Positions 33,299-46,354 of a stretch of DNA of 64,000 bases are shown here, one piece after another. The translations under genes were made by a program, and so were the position numbers. Below the pieces are notes generated by a model that saw only the letters and a list, made by a program, of their open reading frames with translations, did no database searches and was not told the DNA's origin. The stretch is from contig JAIXMO010000068.1 in the NCBI GenBank assembly GCA_025677825.1, positions 62,001 through 126,000 of the forward strand, in the 5' to 3' direction. Each line of letters begins with the position of its first letter. Within the stretch, counting starts at the first letter, position 1. This stretch comes from Helicostylum pulchrum. Lineage: Eukaryota; Mucoromycota; Mucoromycetes; Mucorales; Mucoraceae.

Positions 33299-36159
33299 GT
33301 GCACCAAAAATTTCTGGAAATAGTGTACTCTTCTTCAAATTTGCAATGTTTATTTCGGGACCCTTTAAATAAAGAGGGGTGTGCTGGTACGTCAAAGTTA
33401 TATACTGGGATATACCCGGATCTCTGTCAACCTACATCATTGATCAGGTTCTTTTTCTTCTCCTGAATTCAAAGCTCAGCAGATGTCCGTTATTCGTCCC
33501 TGAGCTTCAAGATATTGCACCTTTTTTTTTTAACTTGGATCATCCATAGACATATTAAATCTTGAGAGAAAGTTGCAATTAAAAAAAGCAGCAACTGCCG
33601 ACTTATGAACCAAAAGGTTCCCGTTCCCTTACTGGCAGGAGCGTTATTTAATTTTCGATAGTTAAAGCTTGTATGTACAAAGCCCAAGATAAATATTTGT
33701 TTCTAACTTGCACGCTCTATTTTGCAGGGGGGGGGGGGAAATATTGTAGGTATCTTTTGCTATATACAATACAAGTTTATAGATTATTTATTTGTTGTTA
33801 AAAAAGATAATGATTTCGCTAACGGATAGCTTCTTCCGCTAACTAGACGATTATGCGGTAATCTATTATAGAAGTAGATCGATTTATTTTTTGAGTATGT
33901 GTACAAAATAAAAAGTCCTGCTGGGCTCAATTGACGTTAAGTTTTACTTCTTTAATCATTACTTTTTCTTAATATCACTTGTTGACGCGGTTAAATATAT
34001 AAAAAACTAAGCATACAAATGTACCTATAAGAAAATTTCGTGTGCCAAGTTTTTGTTTAAAAGGTTTTGTTTCAGATATTTTGCTAAGATTTATTTTTAT
34101 TATCCAATAGTACTTGAAGCTTTTTTTTCCTTGGTAGGCGACACTTGTCTACCTACATTCACTGTATTGATTTTCATGTTTTGCATCACACCGCTTATGT
34201 AAACATTTTATTCATCTCAACAGGGGCTGTTTCCAAAAAAAAAAAAAAAAAAAAAAAAAGAAGCTTATTCGACATTTTTTAAAAAAAAAGTATTTTAACT
34301 GATATGTTTAAAAATATTAAATAGATCAATCATCGCTTGTGAGTGTGTACTGTATATGACTATACATCCTAATCCTCGGGTTTGAAACGCCCAGAAAACC
34401 AAGACGTTTCCGTTTTTCAGAGCTATACTTTGTACTACCTAGACAATATACCCCATTTCCCTTTAAAAAAATGTTCACAAATACGTGGATGAAAGATCTA
34501 TCAACAGTTTAAATAAAATAAAGTTTCGATCTTAAATAACTGGTACAAATATACCATTAAAAATTAGCGAGCGTGACCGTTAGAAAGCTTTATTTATTTA
34601 TTTTCTATGACAAAAACAAAAACAAACGGGAGAGTACATTTCCCGACAAAATCAAAAAAATAGATACTCTATTAAAGGCATACATATTTTATGACAAATA
34701 TGGACCAAACATCGCTTATCGGGGTCACTTACTAATCAGAGATCGATCGCTCGTGTATTTTTAGCCATATATCGAACGGGTAAAAAAATAGACTTTATAT
34801 TACATCAATCCGACATAAAAAAAAATGTAGTTTAATTTACAGGTACAAGATATAAACAGGAAGAAGTAAAAGGTTATGCTTTTATTGTTCGAGACTTTAT
34901 TCTTGCCATGTATATAGTTCTCACATAAAGTCCAGACAAAATATTACCTCAAAATTGACAGAAAAAAAATATAGCACTTACCATATTTGTAAACAACCTT
35001 AAATATGTGAGATCACAATGAAAATCTTTAACACTAGGAACTTTTAGTGTACATTGTCTTTTTGCAGCTAGTTTTTTTTTATAGTAAATAAATATACGTA
35101 GTTTTTTGATATTTTTATTAATGTATTTATTTAAACCATATTCAATAATGAAAAAGTTTTAAAAGAAAGATGAATTGGGATATATAGAACCGATAACTTG
35201 GTAATGAGCTCCGATTGAGTAACACGGAACGCGGGCTATTGTCCAATCCTATTGACGTTAGTGTAACACACAAAATAAGGCTGCTACACAGGAAGGGACC
35301 TTCTTTTTTTATAATTATTTAGAAAGAGAATAAAGGATAAATACGTTTTAGAGTATTACGTGTATTCAAGAGTAAAAACAAAAATCCGATTATTTATATA
35401 AAAAAATGTGTTAAAATTTGATAGGTGCTAGTATATTTTTTTTTACCTAGTTTTTTCAGTGATCAATTTGACATGACTAAATCCTTTTTGAAGTGATCAA
35501 CTTAAAAGTTAGTTTCCACGATTACAAATTAACTTTTTATCAGTTGCTATGAGACTATATATCTTAATTTTAATAAATGTGAATTAGTTCATGACAAACA
35601 CGTAAGGGAAAAAAATGTAGGGGAACATATAATGCTAAAGAGTTCCTCCAATCAAAAACTAAGTAACGTGTTTCATCAGTGCTATAAAATATATTTTTAT
35701 TTAGTTAAACGTAACATAAAGTAGATATGGTAACCATGAAAGCACACAAGTTATTTAAGAGACAAGTAAATAGACTATTGAAGGTTAGAATTACACGAGC
35801 TTTTTTTTTTTTTTTTTTTTTTTTTTTGAGGCTATGAACTACACGAACTTAAAAGTGATCGTTTTTTTTTAATTTTTTTTTGTAGTACTAATATTTTTTC
35901 TTCCTTTTCTTTTCTTTTCTTCGCTTTTCATTTTTCTTCTCTTTTTCTTTTCTTTCCCTTTTCTCTCTTTTACAAAAAACTTTTTTTTTTCACGAGAAAA
36001 AAAAAAGAAAAAAAAAGATATTATAAGCAAACAACCCTTCTACTTGAATTTGAGTAACGATACATTGTAACTATTGCCATTATTACGACTGGATATCTCA
36101 ACAAATAAAAAAGTTAGAATTACTTTTATAGAGGAAAAAAAGCTTAAAAAAAAAGTATT
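33299..36159. other. Gene-poor AT-rich region upstream of the velvet gene
   Basis: About 2.9 kb with no supported gene on either strand. It holds a G12 run at 33727-33738, an A run of about 25 at 34235-34259, a T run of about 25 at 35802-35827 and C/T-rich tracts just before the velvet start (35895-35980), consistent with a long fungal promoter and 5' leader. Confidence 0.5.
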
Positions 36160-38215
36160 ATGGATAACGCAAACGCAGACTTCGAGAAGTTTTATAGAAT
36201 TACAACACAGCAAGTACAACAGCATCAAATACAACAGCAGCAGCAACAATACCATCAACATCAACAAATACGCGAACAAAATCACGAGCAAAGACACGAA
36301 CAGCAGCAACTGCATCCGTTAAATCAAAATCAGCATCATCATCATCAACAACAACATCAACAACAACATCATAATCAACAACAACAACATCTTCTACATA
36401 GCGATCAAATTCCACACCGTTCATATACACACGCTAATTTTGATGAGCAAGCAGTATTAAATCTAGTATCCAACGATTACTATTCTCCAAATCAATTCGA
36501 TACCAATTCTGTAATCGACTCTGCATCTTCAAATATTCTATTAGACCCAGTGTACAAACCTAATGATAGCCAGCCCTTGTTTATTGATCAAATAAATGAA
36601 GGTAAAAGAAGGAAAAAATAAAAATAAAACCTTGTTAATAACCCTCAAATATAAATAGAAAACCTGCAACAACGCCGCAATAGTGATATAATATTCAGTA
36701 ATAGTGATACCAATAATAATAGTTACATTTTTACTCGGCCCCCACCCCCGCCCCCACCTTCTTTACAGCCGCAACTCATTAGCGATCCACATGTACTCTT
36801 GTCCTCCTCATTCGAACCATCGCAACCACCACCACCATTAACTTCAACTGCTGGTCATTCCCGCTTTAAACCAAAACCTAGACAAGAGCAAGACGTATTT
36901 GGTGAACTTATCTCTTTAGCAACAAAAAACAATGCCAACCGACATGACATGGGTTCATGGCAAACTCATGTCAACACAACCTCTGTTCAATATGCTCCTT
37001 CGTTTTTTACAAATGCGCAAGAATTTGATATACAACCTCAACAATCACAGCATAGCAATCTCGAATATTATCAGTCTTCATCTAAAGATTCCGCTAGTTT
37101 AGCTAAAGCAGCCGCATCAAAAGCTCTTGCAGGTCCTTCTAACGCAACAAAGAAGGTACTTGTTACGGAAAATAGCCGATCAATGATTACACCACATAGC
37201 AATGAAAGGTATTTTAACTTGTTGTGTCATATACAATTTTAGTAACTGGGGGCTTTTTTTTTTCCTGTTGTATTAGAATATATGAGTTGACAATTGCGCA
37301 GCAGCCATCGAGAGCTAGGATGTGTGGATTTGGAGATAAGGATAGAAGGCCGATTTCGCCTCCTCCAGTAGTGCAATTAATTATAACTACGAATAATGGG
37401 CAAATAGTAAATCCAGAGTAAGTAACATATCCTATTGGATGTTATTTCACTAGAACGTTAATGCTAAACAAAAAACTATCTCATTTGTCCCAGAACATTT
37501 GATGTCTCATTTCTAGTGGTTATGTGTGACTCGTGGCAACAAAGCGAATTGGAAAATGACGACGGTAATATGTCAAATCATGCTAATCATTTATCCCAAG
37601 TTATTAGTTTTCCAACAACTACCTTGGACGAGAAAGGTGTTGAGACTAATTCCGCCATCAAGATGAGAAACTTAGTAGGCTCTTCTGTATCCTCTGCTAC
37701 AAAATTATACGATTTAAATGGAAATCTAGGCATTTATTTCGTTTTTCAAGACGTTAGTTTACGTACTGAAGGTTGTTTTCGTCTAAAGTTTTCATTAGTA
37801 GATGTTGGATCGTAAGTAAAAAAAAAAATGCAAAAAAAAATCATAAATACATATAAACATGAATAGAAAGATCTCTAGCTTATTCTGCTCTCACCCGAAT
37901 CAATTTTAGACCGTACTCTCGTAGTGTTAATACCTCGTCAAACTCTCATGTTCTTAAGGCAATCTATACTGACCCATTTACAGTCTTTACAGCCAAAAAA
38001 TTCCCTGGCGTAGTTCGTAAGTTAAAAAAAAAACTCTCTATTTCACTCGACTGCAGCTAATGTATATTATAGAATCTACGCCATTGTCAAAATGTTTTGC
38101 TCGCCAGGGAATCAAAATACCCATTCGTAAAGAAAAATTAAACCCTTCAAAAAGTAAAAAGAAGCAAGCAAATCAAGAAGCCGAATTCTCTGAAGAAGAT
38201 TGTGAAAACGAATAG
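36160..38215 (+). CDS. Velvet-domain transcription regulator
   Basis: Six exons (36160-36601, 36659-37208, 37277-37417, 37494-37811, 37910-38016, 38073-38215) join in phase to 566 residues. The N-terminal half is low complexity: a Q/H-rich stretch encoded by CAA/CAG/CAT repeats, then a Pro run and a Ser-rich part. The C-terminal half is a velvet domain: [73 protein letters not shown], and the final FPGV...[20 protein letters not shown]. Velvet proteins (VeA, VelB, VosA, VelC) are fungal NF-kB-like DNA-binding regulators of development and secondary metabolism. An insertion ([15 protein letters not shown]) splits the domain, as in VelB-like members. Which subfamily is not decided. Confidence 0.9.
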
Positions 38216-39146
38216 CTTTTTTAAAAAAATCCTTTTTTTTAAAAAAAAAAAAAGGTTAACTACTTTACATAATTATAATAATAAACTCTCTCTCTCTCTC
38301 TCTAAAAAAAAAAGGAGGCATTGGCGTTATAATTCGTAAGGGGTGGGAAGAATTCATCTTTTTTATCCCATACATCTTTTCATCTTTTTTGTAAATCAAG
38401 GGGAGTTCCCCGAACCTTTGCTGGTTTACAAATCGTATCTGATTCCGGGTTTACTCAGAAGTTACCACATTGTTGGTTCGATACTCTCTGGGTTCCTTTT
38501 TTTTATATCCCAAAAAAATAAAAAAAATGTATTTTTACGTTTAAAAAAACTATTGGTTTTTTTTCCTGGGTTTTCAGGACTGAAACAAGTCGATAAAAAC
38601 GTAACAAATGTTTCAGAGGAATCAATAGAAAAAAATAATAATCTGCAGAGATTAAAACTGAGATAACTTGACATTAGTTTATTTAATTTAAAAAAGCAAA
38701 TAGTTCCGTAAATAGCCAAAACATCTATGTTTATTTAAAAAGGAATAAACTTGTTCCTTTCTTTCTTTTAAAGAGTTGCAAGGTAAATCTGAGAATAATA
38801 AAATAACAAACAAATAAATTTTATTTTTATTTTTTATTTTTTTTAGTACAGTTGTGATAGAGTTTACATTCTCTTATTAAGAAGTATTAAAAAAGAAGGT
38901 AACTACTACATAATTATTTTAGGTTAAACAAAACCGTTAAAAAATATCGGAAACGCTTAGTCGATAACTCTTTTTTTTTGTTGCAAACCATATACACAAG
39001 AGGCAAGATATAACTAACATTTTTATTTTAAAAAATCGAAGCGAGCAATGGATTTACGAGATAGACTCATTTGTATTTAAAAGTGACATTCTTAATCATC
39101 AATCTTGTTTAAAAAAAAATCTTCTCGAACGAGGCGTACTTCCCAA

Positions 39147-39219
39147 AAAAAAAAGCAAAAAAAAAAGCGAAAAAAAAGCGAAAAAAAAAGCGAAAAAAAA
39201 AGCGAAAAAAAAAAAGCGA
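39147..39219. repeat. Tandem array of A(8-11)GCG units
   Basis: About six units of a run of A followed by GCG (first unit GC). Read as protein it gives Lys/Ser-rich frames, which I regard as meaningless. Confidence 0.75.
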
Positions 39220-41239
39220 AAACTTCTTGCATTTATAAGTATAAAGGCGCTATGGTTCCAGATTTAATGACTTGGATCATCTATCATCGTTAAAACGAGA
39301 GTTATTATCGCGTTGAATACTTTCAGAAATATCGTTTTAAATGTATTATGGGTCACAAAAAAAAAAAGGGTGAAAAAAAATTTTCAGAAAAAAAAAAAAA
39401 AAAAGAGGCAAATCATCACTTTTCTTTATAACTTGCAGTAATTCTTTGAAACACAGTAATAATATGTATATATAATAGTCCAGATAACGATAAATATATT
39501 ATTCTTACTCGTATGTCTGCCCTTATGTTTCTTATCACCATTACCGCGATAAATAGTTTTGCCACTTGGGATAAAATTGAGTTGGAATAGTTTCCGTTCG
39601 CACGCCTATTAACCCAAGAATATAAAAAGAAAGGGTACTCGGTAAAGTATAACAACAAGACTGAAATTCTTCAACCGTTACAAAAAAAAAAGTATCAAAG
39701 AAGAGTGATATCTCAGAACGATTGTTTTCTCTCTGTTGGCTACAAATTTCCAAAAAAAAAAAAGCCAAGGCTACCTAACATTGTAACATTTTATCTGTTT
39801 AAGAATCTCTGTGGGTTTTACTATTATGGTTAGAAAATCTTAACAAGCCCGAAACATAGAAGCAACCCCCTAATCCATTATTTTTTGTAAATTATTGAAA
39901 ACATAACTTTATAAATACTCGATTTCGGGTTAGATAGACCTAATGTAGCCGCATATATGTTATATATATATTTGGTGCAGTGTTATAAATATAGAAGGTC
40001 GACAATTTCGTAAATATACAATTCCAGAGATAATAAGTAATAAAAGATATTGACAATAATGATGCAAGTTAGACGTAAGGTATCTATTAACTGTCGTATG
40101 TTCATATATTATTAGCATACCTTTATTTTTAATTTTCGTACAAACAATTTAGCTAAATACTGTGCCCAAAAAAATTCACGTCGTATATATTTAAACAGGA
40201 ATGGTCGATAAATTTATGAATATTCAAGTTCAGGAATATTGATAATGTTGCAAGATAAAGACAGCTACCGACGTTCTAGTCAAAAGAAAACAAAAACGAA
40301 AAAAAATATTCATACTTTGGCTTTACGTCAGAAATTGAGAGTAGAAGCATTGGTTCACGAGATAAACCCTAGTTCCCCAATCTAACCAATATTTAATAAT
40401 TAAGGCTTAGAGATATCCTGATCTTTATTTTTAGTCTCGTATATAAAAAGAAAAAGGGGGCAGTGCCGGCAAAATGTATATATAATTTTTTTTCTATCAA
40501 GGTAATCGCGCTTGTCGTACAAACCAAAATAAACATTTTATAGTACTCTTTTTCTTCCAGTATTTCTATCGCTATTACTTTTAAGAAAACGTATACATAT
40601 TTTTCTGTACCTTCACTACCGCTAAAAAGAAGTGATAAAAAAAATAGATTTATAAACCTGGCAACTGAGAGAGGGGAGGAGGGAAACAAAAAGCCATGTG
40701 TAAATACAAATAAATGGTCGTACTACATAGTACATAGTTCGACATTTTACGGGTAACGCATTTCATCTACATTTCTCCTGATTAGAAGAAGCATTATCAT
40801 TTGACGTAAAGGTAGAATATTCATTTAAAAGTGTGTATTAAACGCGTTTATCGCGTGAAATTTAAACTATATATTTTTTTTGCAAAAAAAAAAAAAAGGG
40901 AATTGTAATTAGTTTTTTTTATGTTTACTTGGTCTATATCTCCTGCTTACGGTTTTTTTTTTCTCTTTTCTCCAGTATAGTCTAAAAGAGCATCGTACGG
41001 TTAGTATACTTTTTTTCTAAAAAAAAAAAAGGTAGCATGAACTTTAAGTGTTGCTCACATTGCATGATTCCGTAACACGAAATCGGGAATTGAACAAAAA
41101 TGGTTTTGTAAAGGACTGATTTAATTATTAAGCAAAAGAACAAAGTCTAGTTAATTATCTCTCTTTTTATTTATTTATTTAAATAAAATAATTATGCATG
41201 TAACTTTTTGGAGGGGAAGAGCAGGGATAATAAAAAAAG

Positions 41240-41415
41240 ACGAATCAAGTTTTCTTTAAGCGTTTACAACTAAAAAAAGAGAGTGTGAGAGAGAGACCAA
41301 AATCAAGTTTAAGCGTTTAAAACTAACGCCAAAATCAGAGACGCCAAAATCAAGTTTAAACCTTTAAGAGATATACCAAAATCAAGTTTCCTTAAGCATT
41401 TGCAACTTTAAAAAG
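41240..41415. repeat. Degenerate tandem repeat around CAAAATCAAGTTTAAGCG
   Basis: Four spaced copies share AATCAAGTTT followed by C/TTTAAGCGTTTA/CAAACT or variants (41245, 41303, 41350 and 41384 approx.), with GACGCCAAAATCA half-units between. The period is irregular, about 35-60 bases. No coding frame spans it. Confidence 0.6.
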
Positions 41416-42726
41416 AGGCGTTTTAAATAATTTCAGCAGTAACAATGATCTTCCCCTATTTTTTTTTAAAAAAAAGTAGTTTAAGCAAAAAAAAAACCAT
41501 CAAGATTTCTAACTTAGAATAGAATAGTGATTATAGTAGACGCCCTAGGCAGTAATTTTGATCCTGAAAGACTTCGAGAGGTTAGCTTTTTTTTCTCTTT
41601 TAATTCGGCTAAAAAGTACTCAATCTATGCTTCCCTTCGATCTACTTCAAAATAGTGCTAATAGTATATATGCTCTTCGCGTTTAAAGTAACTTATAACA
41701 ACAGGTACGTCAGAGTATAGATTCTAGATGCAAGAGCCAAGTTTTTTTTTCTTTCTTTTTTACGGCGCTCATCATTTGAAAGTATCGCGCGTGTAAATAT
41801 AGTAGTAGCCACTTTTTATTTTATTTTAGAATAGTAAATAAGTTCAAGAAAGGTAAAAAAAAAAAAAAAAAGATCCAAGTTTATTTTAATTGTAGACAAC
41901 CGATTAAGTTGGAGATTTTTCGTCCCTTAAAAAAACTAAATTAGGAAAGTGCAAAACATTTTTTTATTTTTTTTACCGACTCTCCAAAAAAAAAACCCAC
42001 CGAGATTTTGGGTTTAAATAATGCATTAACAACATTATTTTAGTGATTGTTACTATAGAAAATGATGTGTAAACGGTATATACACAGCTTTTTGTTTATA
42101 TTATGTAAACGTTTGTTCTAATGCACAACGTACATATTTATAAACTAAGAGAAAAGAACAAGAGAGAGAGAGAAAAAAAAGATCTGCAAAAAAAAAGTTA
42201 TTGAAATCTAGTATGTATATGCAAAATAGGATTATACTTGGAATGGAAACGAAATTAGGAGGGAAAAAAAGGGGGGCAAAAAGGTATAAGATGAAAGGAG
42301 AAAGTTATAATTACTAAAAACCGATTATATTTTATTCTTTTTTCATGGGCGTAAAAAAAAAAAACGTTCAGCTGATGTATTAGAAAATGTTGTTTATATA
42401 TAACGATTAACGCATCCTGTATATGCGGTCCTGTACATATAAATGGAAATATTATTTTTCAATTAGTAGCGATAGTTTACAAAAAAGTTGTTAGAGTTAA
42501 GCAGTACAATAAGAAAAAGAGTAAGTAGTAAGGTAAGATATAACAGTGTGTACGTTTCAAAGTCCGTGTTCGTCCCACTTTACTCCTGCTTCAAAATCTT
42601 TAATAGTTTTGTGCAATGTTAAAGTTTTTTTTTCCTTCTTTTTCTTTTCTTTTTTTTTATTCTTTTTGGAGCACAATAGTATTTTATTTTATTTGAAACT
42701 TTTTTAACACATACACACAAAAAAGC

Positions 42727-45037
42727 ATGTCTTCTTCACCAAGGTTTTGGCAAAAGTTAGGATTAGGAAAGCAAAGCAAGAACTCGTCTACTTCGACTTC
42801 TAGCAGTGGTTCGTTTTTAATTTAACAATACAGCCCTTGTGTTTCAGTGTAATATTAAAAATATACGCTTAAAATTTTTTTATAGCAGATAGAAAAGAGG
42901 GACTTTCAATGCAATCCTCAATCTCATTTAACAATGTTCGTGAAGCAACTTTAGCAGATAATACAGAAAAGCAGGCAAAACGTTTTAGGTAAGAAGGCTC
43001 ATAAAAAAAACTGAGATAAAACCGGTCACTCCTTGCTAATATTTCATTATAATAGTAATATGTCATTAAGACATCGAGCTAGTTCTGCTTCACTTAATCA
43101 ACAAATGACTTCAAACAGTCCACCTGATAAGCTTCTAAGAAGAGGTTCCTATATGAAACCATTAAGAAGGATCGATCCAGGTATAATACAAATAAGCATA
43201 ATATAATCATTTTCAAACTCATGTGATTATAATAATGTGGTACAAAGATATTGTCAAATAATGATGTGTATGCATTTTTTTAGAAGAATCAAATTATCTA
43301 AAGTTAAATGACTCCTACAACACAAGTAATATTCACGGTAAGTCCCCCCGCTTTTCTTATACAATAGAACAATAAAAAATCTCATAACTCTTGTATAAAT
43401 AGACAGAGTAACTTCCAGTAGAATTTCACCCGACCTTCATCAACAGCGAAAGCTTCAAAAACCAACTAGAAAGCCATCTATAGCAGACATGTCCCAAACC
43501 GTCAACAGATCCAGTACAGAACAAAAAGCAACCAGTAAATTACGTCAACCTTCACCTGCAATTGCACATGCTAAATTACTATCACGAAGTGAAAGTTCCA
43601 GCTCTATTAGTTCTACCATGACTGTGTCCAAAAGAAAGAAGAACAATATACCTAAATTATCACACAGCAGCAGTGGTGACGACGATACCAAGTCCTTGAC
43701 CCGTTCTTCTTCTAACGGAAGCACTACGGAGAAAAACAAAAGAAAATCCAGCATTGAAAAAAGAAAAAGTAAACAAGACCCTGTCCCTGTTGCACCAGGA
43801 CAAGATTTCATCATTGACATGCTTAAAGATGAACTAGAAAAAGAAAAGGCCTCTTCTCGTTCACTTCAAGGACAAAAAGAAGGTAAAACATAACTTTTTT
43901 TTGCGACTGTAACATTCAGTAAAAACTCAATTATCATATAGCTATTTCCAAAGATTTAGATTACTTTTGTAACTTGGTTGACGAAGTTACAGAAGAAAAA
44001 GATACATTTAAACAAAAATACGAACAAGAAAAAGTAAAGTTTTATTATTATTTATTATTGTATCACCCAACTAACTCTTTTTTTTCACTAGTTAAAAAAC
44101 GAAGAATTAAAGCAATCTTTAGAAAAGTAAAATATATACATATATATATACTCTTTTTAAATATATACCCCTCCCCCTTTTTTCTAATTACTTTTTCTTA
44201 TAGATTAACAGGAGCATCTTCAAAAGGAGCACCAACAGCTTCTCAGTTAAAGATAGAATTAGAGGTAAAACTAATTTTTTATTGTTTACCTTTTTGAAAC
44301 CCTAAAAAAAAACTTTTAGACTGTACAACAACGAGCCACAGAAGACCAATACGTTTACTATAACAATTTACAATTCAAAACAGACGAAAACAATAAACTA
44401 CGACACGACCTGAAGCAAGCGCAACGACAAATCCAAGTACTTCGCAAGACCATGGAACAAATGTTACGAGCTGACGGTAAAGACTTTGTTGACCACTTTG
44501 TTGACGAGGAGTTAAGTCAAAAAAGGTTTGTGTATACATATTTTAAAGTTTCTGAAGTTCCACAAACTAAAACAATAACAAAATAGTGCTGCCATGTTTG
44601 ACGGTGGAGAAAAGTATTTACTTTTACAAACTGGCTATCACCCCGATCAACAATCGCCCGTTTCTTCTCACTTGACTAGACCTACTACAAACCCACCTTC
44701 TCCTACACCTTGCTACTCGGCTTTCAGTCATGACGATGATGAAGATTTATTATCTACTACTTCAAAGGAATCTTACCAAAGCGGTCCTCTTCGCCAACAT
44801 TATGATTTTTTAAAGTTTGATATCAAAGACGATGAAGTCTCCTACGCTAAAAGAAAGGTAAGAAACTAATTGCAAAAAACCTTTTCCCCCAAAGTATACT
44901 AATCCAAACTTATTTAGTCTGCAGAATACTCTAAAAAAATCGCAATGTCACGAAGAAGAAAAGACCAATTGGAAGAAATGTTAGGTGAAGTAGATTCACA
45001 GTTAAACAAGGTCAAGCAAAAGATGCGACCTTCTTAA
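42727..45037 (+). CDS. Ser-rich protein with central/C-terminal coiled coils, unknown function
   Basis: Eleven short exons (first 42727-42808, last 44918-45037; the largest 43403-43882) join in phase throughout, giving 542 residues, strong evidence for a real gene. The N terminus MSSSPRFWQKLGLGKQSKN is followed by a basic Ser/Thr-rich disordered half. Coiled coils are at about residues 265-315 (DFIIDMLKDELEKEK; LVDEVTEEKDTFKQKYEQEK) and 335-400 (ENNKLRHDLKQAQRQIQVLRKTMEQML), with a C-terminal one (RRRKDQLEEMLGEVDSQLNK). The layout suggests a cytoskeletal or polarity scaffold, but I do not recognise the family. Confidence 0.75.
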
Positions 45038-45106
45038 AAAAAAATACGAAAAAAATTCCTCTCCTCTCTCCCCATTTTAATATATAATGACGCCTATATC
45101 CCACTT

Positions 45107-45159
<53 letters not shown>

Positions 45160-45364
45160 ACATACATATAAAAAAACACACATCATATAAATTATTATTT
45201 TTTACCTTTTGAAACAAAAGTTTATATATAAAATAGAATAATAATATAAACAAGTATACATTAATTTATTCTTTTATACAGATATCTTTTTTTACTCGAC
45301 ACTTTTTTCACCATTCTCTCTCTTTTTTTCACTTGTTCAGCAAAAAATAAAAAAAGCTCGTTTT
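45038..45364. other. Convergent intergenic region with CA microsatellite
   Basis: It holds the 3' ends of the coiled-coil gene (+) and rpl16 (-). A (CA)22 tract at 45111-45154 continues into CATACACACATACATA. Confidence 0.7.
45111..45154. repeat. (CA)n microsatellite
   Basis: Uninterrupted CA dinucleotides over about 44 bases, read directly. Confidence 0.9.
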
Positions 45365-46194
45365 TTAATAACCGAGAGCGGCAATGGCAGAGTTGATTTC
45401 CTTGAGGGAATCAGCCTTGGACTCAACAGCCTTCTTTTGGATGGCAGCAAGAGCGGTCTTACGTTGATAGTAAGCGGCAGACTTTGCCTTACGCTTCTCT
45501 TCGAGCTTAGCGACGACATCTTGGTACTTCCATCCGACCTCGTGAGAGATACGACCGATGGTGGTGTACTTACGACCGGGCTTAAGACGGAGGACACGGA
45601 GAGCGGCAGGGATAACCATACGCTTAGTACGGTCATAAGGAGCAGGGACACCTTCGAAAAGCTTAATACGATCCAAAGCAGCGGCACCACGAGCAGTCTT
45701 GTGAGGAACCATACCACGGATAGCCTTATACAAGATACGAGAAGGTGCACGGAAATGGAAAGGACCACGAGTGGGGTTGACAAGACAACGCTTGTTAAGG
45801 TAAGCATGGTACTTCACTACATAAAATTAAATCTTTAATACTTTCGCTCTTTTTTTTTTCTGCATAACCCGCACTACGTACACTTGTTACGGAAGAATTC
45901 ACCAGAAACGTTTAAAGCTTCACATCTAACAACAACAACCTTTTGGCCATTGAGGGCTTGCTTAGAGATGATACTAGCGAGACGACCGAGAAGGTGACCC
46001 TTACCGTCAATAACGATGGTCTATTATTTTAAAAGAAAATATTTTTTTTTTTGTCAGTGTACCGTCATACAGCTTAAAACTCACTCTTCACTTCTACCAC
46101 CTCTACCACCACCACCCCCTTCCTCCTCCTTAATAAAAGGCACATACTGCTATATAAAGCTTCCTTTTTTTTTTACCTTTTCAAAAGTAGACAT
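45365..46194 (-). CDS. rpl16: 60S ribosomal protein uL13 (Rpl16/L13a)
   Basis: Large-subunit ribosomal protein. Three exons (46194-46177, 46020-45882, 45816-45365) join in phase to 202 residues, normal for the family. Seen: [22 protein letters not shown], the junction [13 protein letters not shown] (donor gtacgt), [49 protein letters not shown], and the basic C-terminal helix. Codons are strongly biased, as for the other ribosomal protein genes here. TCGGACT lies about 150 bases upstream (46343-46349). Confidence 0.96.
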
Positions 46195-46354
46195 GTTGAA
46201 ATTACGTGAGTAAAAAAATAGAGAGAGGGAACAAAAAATTTTAATAATTTCTTTACTTTCAAAGACACTCAATATCTAAGCCACACACTTTTATGTTTAA
46301 AAACATTCTGGATAAGTTAAAAAAATATATATTTAATCCGGATCGGACTCCCTT

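Larger units (their letters stand above)
38216..42726. other. 4.5 kb region without recognisable genes
   Basis: Both strands carry only short frames without splice-compatible extension (38343, 39105, 39416, 40393 are among the longest). The region is rich in A/T runs, has a (CT)8 tract at about 38287-38304, the A-run/GCG array at 39147-39219 and the degenerate repeat at 41240-41415. It ends in a C/T-rich promoter tract before 42727. Confidence 0.5.

Noticed and set aside
33727..33738. G12 run as a possible quadruplex or telomere-like tract
   Set aside because: A single homopolymer without repeats of G clusters; probably slippage or an assembly artefact.
34375..34405. tRNA-like T-arm sequence (CGGGTTTGAAACGCCC)
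   Set aside because: No matching acceptor stem, D arm or anticodon arm at the right distances.
39105..39293. Lys-rich 62-codon frame
   Set aside because: Translation of the A(n)GCG tandem repeat; no start context or splice partners.
45337..45807. 156-codon Leu/Ser-rich minus-strand frame
   Set aside because: Shadow frame of rpl16, caused by its strong codon bias.
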